A stretch of 9,500 nucleotides of DNA from Anaerolineae bacterium (GTDB taxonomy: Bacteria > Chloroflexota > Anaerolineae > Aggregatilineales > Phototrophicaceae). Below are positions 8,677 to 9,500 of this stretch, one piece after another (within the stretch, counting starts at the first letter, position 1; each line of letters begins with the position of its first letter). The stretch is taken from contig JADLHH010000338.1 in assembly GCA_020848855.1 (NCBI GenBank), forward strand, positions 1 through 9,500. Direction: 5' to 3'. A model generated the notes under the pieces. The model saw only the letters and a list, made by a program, of their open reading frames with translations. It was not told the DNA's origin and ran no database searches. The translations under genes were made by a program, and so were the position numbers.

Positions 8677-9051
8677 TCACGAGCCGTCGTGGCGCCGAAC
8701 GCCGATCGCGCGCTCGACGGGAATCACGAACAGAATCCCGTGATTCGGCTGCGTCAGGTCGCCCAGCGTTTGGTTCGCCGCCGCGATCAGCCGGTCAACC
8801 AGTTCGTCCTCGACCAGTGACAGCAGGATTTCGCTGCGTTCTTCCACGTTATCGATGATTGCTGCCATAGCAGCGCCCATGGAGGCGATCATGCGCGGGA
8901 GTTCGACCGACCCGGAGCGGAGTTCCTGCTGGAGCGTGTGCAGCCCATGCGAACGGATCACGGTCACGCCCGGCGCGCCCGCATCCTGCCAGGCTTGAGC
9001 GATATCCAGCCCGGCTTCGATCTGCGCCGTTATCAAGACGATCAGTTTCAT
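8677..9051 (-). CDS. PII-like small regulatory protein linked to a cation/proton antiporter
   Basis: The 124-residue protein starts MKLIVLITAQIEAGLDIAQA and has PII/GlnB-like organisation: beta-strand MKLIVLIT, helix, strand GAPGVTVIRSHGL (25-37), a variable T-loop-like region (about 38-60), a central segment EILLSLVEDELVDRLIAAAN (74-93), and the terminal strand GILFVIPVERAIGV (105-118). It contains no tyrosine at all, so canonical T-loop uridylylation is impossible, and the B-loop TGxxGDGKIF is replaced by LTQPNHGILFV. The start at 9049-9051 is chosen because it gives the PII-like N-terminus, overlaps the upstream stop as ATGA, and has GGGAG seven bases upstream. PII-like proteins often pair with transporters, so regulation of the adjacent antiporter is the likely role; the ligand is unknown. 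Confidence 0.75.
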   Translation of the reverse strand: MKLIVLITAQIEAGLDIAQAWQDAGAPGVTVIRSHGLHTLQQELRSGSVELPRMIASMGAAMAAIIDNVEERSEILLSLVEDELVDRLIAAANQTLGDLTQPNHGILFVIPVERAIGVRRHDGS

Positions 9052-9500
9052 TGCCTCTCTCCCTGAAATACCTGCCGCACGAGAATCGGCGTGACGACGG
9101 TTGTGAGCAGAATGACGAGAAACAGTGACGCGAACAGCGGCTGGTCGGCGCGGAAAACGCCAGACGTCAGCCCCAGCGTCGCGATGATCAGCCCGACCTC
9201 GCCACGCGAGATCATGCACACGCCGAGCTGCAGCGACTCGCGGTTGGTGAAGCCGCCCAGCCGTGCGCCCAAGCCGCACCCGCCCACCTTCGAGACCAGC
9301 CCGACCAGCAGCAGTAATCCTGCCAGCGGCAGCGCCGACAGCGGAAACGTGCTGAGGTCGGTCTGCAGACCCACGTCGATGAAGAAGATTGGCACGAGGA
9401 AAGCATAAGCGATATGGCTGGCGGCGTGCTCGATCTCGTGGCGGATGTCGTCCTTCGCCCGGCTGAAACCGACCCCGGCGATGAACGCCCCCGTGATCGC
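9048..9500 (-). CDS. CPA2-family cation/proton antiporter, C-terminal part of membrane domain (partial, start outside window)
   Basis: The - strand frame is open from the window edge to TGA at 9048-9050, giving 150 residues. It contains GAFIAGVGFSR, a short amphipathic stretch (KDDIRHEIEHAASHI), then AFLVPIFFIDVGLQTDL, LLLLVGLVSKVGG and the helix CMISRGEVGLIIATLG, with further hydrophobic helices to ILVRQVFQGERQ. These are signatures of Na+/H+ exchanger-type (PF00999) CPA2 proteins such as KefB and NapA. The protein ends right after the last membrane helix, with no KTN/TrkA-N domain, leaving the overlapping PII-like gene as a candidate separate regulator. Whether it moves Na+ or K+ cannot be told from this part. 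Its stop overlaps the next start by four bases, so the two are translationally coupled. Confidence 0.9.
   Translation of the reverse strand, partial: AITGAFIAGVGFSRAKDDIRHEIEHAASHIAYAFLVPIFFIDVGLQTDLSTFPLSALPLAGLLLLVGLVSKVGGCGLGARLGGFTNRESLQLGVCMISRGEVGLIIATLGLTSGVFRADQPLFASLFLVILLTTVVTPILVRQVFQGERQ

Overview
The window carries most of a bacterial Kdp high-affinity potassium system on the + strand: the 3' part of kdpA, then kdpB, kdpC, kdpD and kdpE (1-7954). The subunits form the K+-transporting P-type ATPase KdpFABC, and the last two genes form its sensor kinase/response regulator pair. The DNA is GC-rich with GC-ending codons. The gene order, the compact high-GC coding style and the PII-like/CPA2 antiporter pair at the right end would fit a Chloroflexota-type bacterium. 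That assignment is an impression from family resemblance, not proven by the sequence.

Layout. 1-1417 kdpA (5' end outside the window); 1514-3592 kdpB; 3805-4440 kdpC; 4552-7254 kdpD; 7235-7954 kdpE, overlapping the end of kdpD. The first three intergenic gaps (96, 212 and 111 bp) each hold a palindromic element built on a GGGGCG/CGCCCC core. The largest, between kdpB and kdpC, is a nested foldback of about 183 bp that looks like a MITE/REP-type insertion inside the operon.

7955-8560 is a debris zone, mostly on the - strand: an aquaporin gene cut after its first NPA-type motif, the C-terminal end of an unrecognised gene, and a short fragment resembling the start of an ArsR-family regulator behind a good promoter-like sequence. 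Together they look like a collapsed arsR/aquaporin-type cassette. A tRNA-Gln(UUG) gene follows at 8563-8634 (- strand), with its own promoter and a rho-independent terminator.

8677-9500 (- strand) holds the 3' end of a CPA2-type cation/proton antiporter whose stop codon overlaps (ATGA) the start of a small PII-like protein. The PII-like protein lacks the canonical uridylylation tyrosine and nucleotide-binding B-loop residues, so it is a plausible dedicated regulator of the antiporter.

Functionally, the left side imports K+ under potassium limitation (KdpD senses, KdpE activates, KdpABC pumps). The right side probably exchanges monovalent cations for protons, so cation homeostasis links the two intact blocks. 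No CRISPR array, transposase gene or replication origin was seen. The most unusual signals are the foldback element splitting the kdp operon, the PII-like/antiporter coupling, and the mosaic of gene fragments next to tRNA-Gln.
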